Assembly (NCBI GenBank): GCA_030696345.1
Contig: JAUYSK010000018.1
Span: 62,001-126,000 of the forward strand
Length of the DNA stretch: 64,000 bases
Reading direction: 5' to 3'
Origin: Azonexus sp.
GTDB lineage: Bacteria > Pseudomonadota > Gammaproteobacteria > Burkholderiales > Rhodocyclaceae
Positions 61,519-64,000 of this stretch are shown piece by piece. Each line of letters opens with the position of its first letter. Position 1 is the stretch's first letter. The position numbers and the translations under genes are program-made. Under the pieces are notes generated by a model that did no database searches, had not been told where the DNA came from, and saw only the letters and a list, made by a program, of their open reading frames with translations.

Positions 61519-63147
61519 TTACACCTTGAAGCGTCCGATCATTGTCTTCAGGCTGTTGGCGATGCTTTCCAGTTGATGTGCCGCCGCCGCCGTACCACGA
61601 ATTGTCGTCGTCGTTTCTTCGACCATATTGGCGATTTGCTCAACCCGCTGGGCAATCGAGGTACTGGCTGAACTCTGCTCGCGGGTCGCGTCGGCAACTT
61701 CACCGACCCGTGCCAGCGTACGCCGGGCGCCATCTTCGATCGCCTGCAGCGAAGCCGAGGCAGACGAGGCAAGCTCGACGCCTTCCTGAACCTCCGGCAA
61801 GGCGGAGTTCATTGCTTCAACGGCCCCGGTCGTGTCGCTCTGGATGCCGAGAATCATCTGCTCGATTTCGGTCGTGGCGCTGGAAGTGCGTTCCGCCAGC
61901 TTGCGAACCTCGTCGGCGACGACGGCAAAGCCGCGTCCCTGTTCGCCGGCCCGAGCGGCTTCGATGGCGGCATTCAAGGCCAGCAGATTGGTTTGTCCGG
62001 CGATATCCTTGATGACGTTAGCGATCGAAGACACCTGTTTGGCTCGCTCTTCCAGGGCATGGATGCGCCCGGAGGCATCGGAAACCGTGTTGGAGATTTT
62101 TTGAATGGCTTGTGCGGCCTGCAGCACCCGCTTAGCGCCCTGGCCGGAGAGCTCGACCGCCTCGGAGGTGTCATGGGCGGTATCACGGGCACTGTCGGAA
62201 ATGTGGTTCGAACTGACCGTCAGTTCCTCGATGGCCGCAGCCATGGAAGATGTCGCATCGGCCTGATGTTCGGCCGCCTTGGCGACCTCATCTGAAGCGG
62301 TGGCGATCTGTTCGGCATTGCTCACCAGGCGGTTGGCGTCGTTGTTGATTTCGCTGACCATCTGACGCAAGGAGCCGACCATGCCGCCAAGTGCATGCAG
62401 CATGCTGCCGGGGGGCGCCGAACTGACGTTGGCCGTCAGATCGCCATCGGCGACGCGCTGCATCACCTCGGCGGCCAGTTTGGGTTCGCCACCCAGTTGT
62501 TTCAGGATGCTGCTGCCGACCTGCCAGCCGACCAGGCTCAGCGCAGCCAGCAGTACCAGGGAGATGGCGCCGAGCAGCATGGCGCTCTCGCGGTATTCCT
62601 TGTCGATATCATCGATGTAAACACCGGTTCCAAGCACCCAGTTCCAGGGGGCAAACATCGCGGCATAGCCCAGTTTTGGTTCGGGTTTTTGCTGTCCGGC
62701 CCGGGGGAACCAGTAATCGACGAAGCCACCGCCCGCTTGCGCGGCGCCGATCAGCTCCTTGATCAGCAACTTGCCGTTGGTGTCCTTCATGTCAATTTTC
62801 TGCTGGCCTTCGAGGGCCGGGTTGCCACCGTGCAGAATGTAGACGCCTGAAGTCTCGAAGCCGAAGTAATAATCGTCGTTGCCGTAGCGCAGGCTACGCA
62901 AGCTGTCGCGTGCCGCCCTTTTGGCATCTTCTTCGGATAACTTCCCGGCTTGCGCCAGCTTGTGATGGTGGGCAACGATGCCGATGCCGACTTCGACCAG
63001 ATTGCGGGTTTTTTGTTTTCGGTCTTCCAGCATGCTGCCCTTGAGCTGGAAGAGTGCCGTCAGGCAAAGAATGATCAGGCCAAGCAGTGTCAGGCCGATC
63101 AGGAGTTGCATGCGCGTCGCGACTCGCCAGTTACCCAGTATTCCCAT
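61519..63147 (-). CDS. Methyl-accepting chemotaxis protein with a Cache sensor
   Basis: A 542-residue chemoreceptor with a membrane helix at about 14-36, a periplasmic single-Cache (sCache_2) domain at about 40-188 and a second helix at about 190-210. The Cache domain has [32 protein letters not shown] and [23 protein letters not shown] domain and a signalling domain with the tip [36 protein letters not shown] follow. sCache_2 receptors often bind small organic acids. It is convergent with the CoA-transferase. Confidence 0.93.
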   Translation of the reverse strand: MGILGNWRVATRMQLLIGLTLLGLIILCLTALFQLKGSMLEDRKQKTRNLVEVGIGIVAHHHKLAQAGKLSEEDAKRAARDSLRSLRYGNDDYYFGFETSGVYILHGGNPALEGQQKIDMKDTNGKLLIKELIGAAQAGGGFVDYWFPRAGQQKPEPKLGYAAMFAPWNWVLGTGVYIDDIDKEYRESAMLLGAISLVLLAALSLVGWQVGSSILKQLGGEPKLAAEVMQRVADGDLTANVSSAPPGSMLHALGGMVGSLRQMVSEINNDANRLVSNAEQIATASDEVAKAAEHQADATSSMAAAIEELTVSSNHISDSARDTAHDTSEAVELSGQGAKRVLQAAQAIQKISNTVSDASGRIHALEERAKQVSSIANVIKDIAGQTNLLALNAAIEAARAGEQGRGFAVVADEVRKLAERTSSATTEIEQMILGIQSDTTGAVEAMNSALPEVQEGVELASSASASLQAIEDGARRTLARVGEVADATREQSSASTSIAQRVEQIANMVEETTTTIRGTAAAAHQLESIANSLKTMIGRFKV

Positions 63148-63236
63148 TGCTTTCCTCTGTGTGGGTGTTTTTCAGATACTCGTATTCTTGTAAATTCCTG
63201 ACGGAATCATAGGCTTATTTAATGACAATTAAAAGA

Positions 63237-63767
63237 TTAGCGAAGCCTGAAACGTACCGGTATCAGGGTTTCCCGGGGAGCATCCGCGGGGAGCGAACGC
63301 AAGGAGCGGGCGGCGCGCAGCGCAGCATTGTCGAGGATGGGATGGCCGCTACTTTGTTCGACGCGAGCGGCAACGGCATTCCCCGCTTCGTCGAGGATAA
63401 GCAGAACCAGGGTTTCGCCCTCCAACCCCCGGGCGATCGCTTCGGCGGGATAGAACAGGTCACGCTCATCCAGATTCTTGAATTGCTTGCGGACTTCGTC
63501 GTGCCAGGTTTTGGCTTTACCGGCGATTTCGGTCTGTTTCGGCGGCTTGGCCGGTTTGGGGGGCGTGGCTTTGGGTGGTGGCTGTTCCGGCAGCGTCAGC
63601 GGCGGCTGCTCCGGCGGTGGGGGCGGGCGCAGTTCGGCCTTCAGGGCCGGGGCTGGCGGCGGTGGCGGGGCCGGGTTTGGCGTGATCAGTTCGCTGATCA
63701 GCGGCAGCAGATGAAGCAGCAGCGAAACTATCAGGGCCAGTACTAACCGGTAATCGGTCCGGGTCAT
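63237..63767 (-). CDS. TonB-like energy-coupling protein
   Basis: A 176-residue protein with an N-terminal membrane anchor (about 8-27), a Pro-rich periplasmic spacer (about 32-80, PPPPPAPALKAELRPPPPPEQPP and later KPAKPPKQ) and a TonB C-terminal domain (about 95-176) that includes YPAEAIARGLEGETLVLLILDEAGN. It would pass inner-membrane energy to outer-membrane receptors. No exbB/exbD or receptor gene is adjacent in this window. The ATG at 63767 is preferred over a TTG at 63788. Confidence 0.85.
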   Translation of the reverse strand: MTRTDYRLVLALIVSLLLHLLPLISELITPNPAPPPPPAPALKAELRPPPPPEQPPLTLPEQPPPKATPPKPAKPPKQTEIAGKAKTWHDEVRKQFKNLDERDLFYPAEAIARGLEGETLVLLILDEAGNAVAARVEQSSGHPILDNAALRAARSLRSLPADAPRETLIPVRFRLR

Positions 63768-63804
63768 GAGAAAATGCGGGCTGGCCAAGGAAATGGGTAC
63801 GTTG

Positions 63805-64000
63805 ATGAGGCAGGTTTTCGCAAAGCGACTGGGCGCAATAATAATCGGGATTGGGCTGGCGTTGCCCGTTCATGCGCAGTTATGGTCAGCTGGCCCGGTG
63901 ACGATGCCGACGCCAACTGCCTTCGTGACAACGCTGGAGGTGGGTGATCTGGATAAGGCCGCTGCCTGGTTGGACGCCGGGTTGCCGCCGGATTTCATGG
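63805..64000 (+). CDS. Secreted protein, 5' part only (possibly ankyrin-repeat)
   Basis: The frame starts MRQVFAKRLGAIIIGIGLALPVHAQ, a good signal peptide, and runs off the window end. The last visible part, TLEVGDLDKAAAWLDAGLPPDFM, resembles the first helices of an ankyrin repeat, so it may be a periplasmic ankyrin protein. An in-frame ATG at 63793 and a TTG at 63802 are alternative starts; AAGGA lies at 63787-63791. It is divergent from the TonB-like gene. Confidence 0.6.
   Translation, partial: MRQVFAKRLGAIIIGIGLALPVHAQLWSAGPVTMPTPTAFVTTLEVGDLDKAAAWLDAGLPPDFM

Overview
The window is 64 kb of a high-GC chromosome that looks like a betaproteobacterium of the Rhodocyclales (Dechloromonas/Azonexus-like). 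This is an inference from gene content: two isocitrate dehydrogenase isozymes plus AceK, a split PntAA/PntAB/PntB transhydrogenase, PEP-CTERM proteins, a bacteriohemerythrin and many signalling proteins. Nearly all of it is coding. No rRNA, tRNA, CRISPR array or complete insertion sequence was seen.

Layout. 0.3-7.8 kb: tyrS, a membrane-anchored GH3 hydrolase and creD on the minus strand, a hemerythrin, then the creB-creC two-component system; a textbook CreB site (TTCAC-N6-TTCAC) lies before creD. 8-15.2 kb: purM, an RlpA-like protein, an RND efflux pair, miaA and a zinc-ribbon membrane protein. 15.4-17.2 kb: two PEP-CTERM proteins, one carrying a DUF2202 ferritin-like domain. 17.6-23 kb: a PhnD-like binding protein broken by one in-frame stop, followed by two hybrid histidine kinases. 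23-31 kb: a membrane protein, mutL, dedA, a lipoprotein, purN, a DUF3108 protein, an RsmB-type methyltransferase and an MscS channel. 31.9-34.6 kb: a five-gene operon made of a zinc anti-sigma-like protein, a Cys-repeat precursor peptide, an MNIO/DUF692 enzyme, its DUF2063 partner and a DoxX protein. This is an HvfABCD/bufferin-type metal-binding RiPP system with an unusual anti-sigma gene at its head. 34.7-40 kb: a c-di-GMP enzyme, an HDOD kinase and an ECF sigma factor with no adjacent anti-sigma gene. 40-46.7 kb: a lipoprotein, two tiny overlapping genes, an RstAB-like system, dsbB, rpmBG, radC, coaBC and dut. 46.7-57.9 kb: a chemoreceptor, pntB-pntAB-pntAA, aceK, monomeric icd, an acyltransferase and dimeric icd. 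57.9-61.5 kb: a YefM/YoeB toxin-antitoxin pair split by a MITE-like element and flanked by a gene and its diverged 3' fragment, then murI and a CoA-transferase. 61.5-64 kb: a Cache chemoreceptor, a TonB-like protein and the start of a secreted protein.

The main themes are envelope and metal stress (CreBCD, HvfABCD-type RiPP, RND pump, ECF/anti-sigma), redox and TCA control (AceK with two IDHs, PntAB) and dense signalling. A short dispersed repeat with core CCGGTTGACCGCAGCAATC recurs in both orientations. Copies lie inside reading frames (GH3 tail, CreB linker, murI tail, possibly the MutL linker) as well as between genes. Other small-scale anomalies are a G10 run that changes the end of CreC and a toxin whose start codon comes from a transposable-element terminus.
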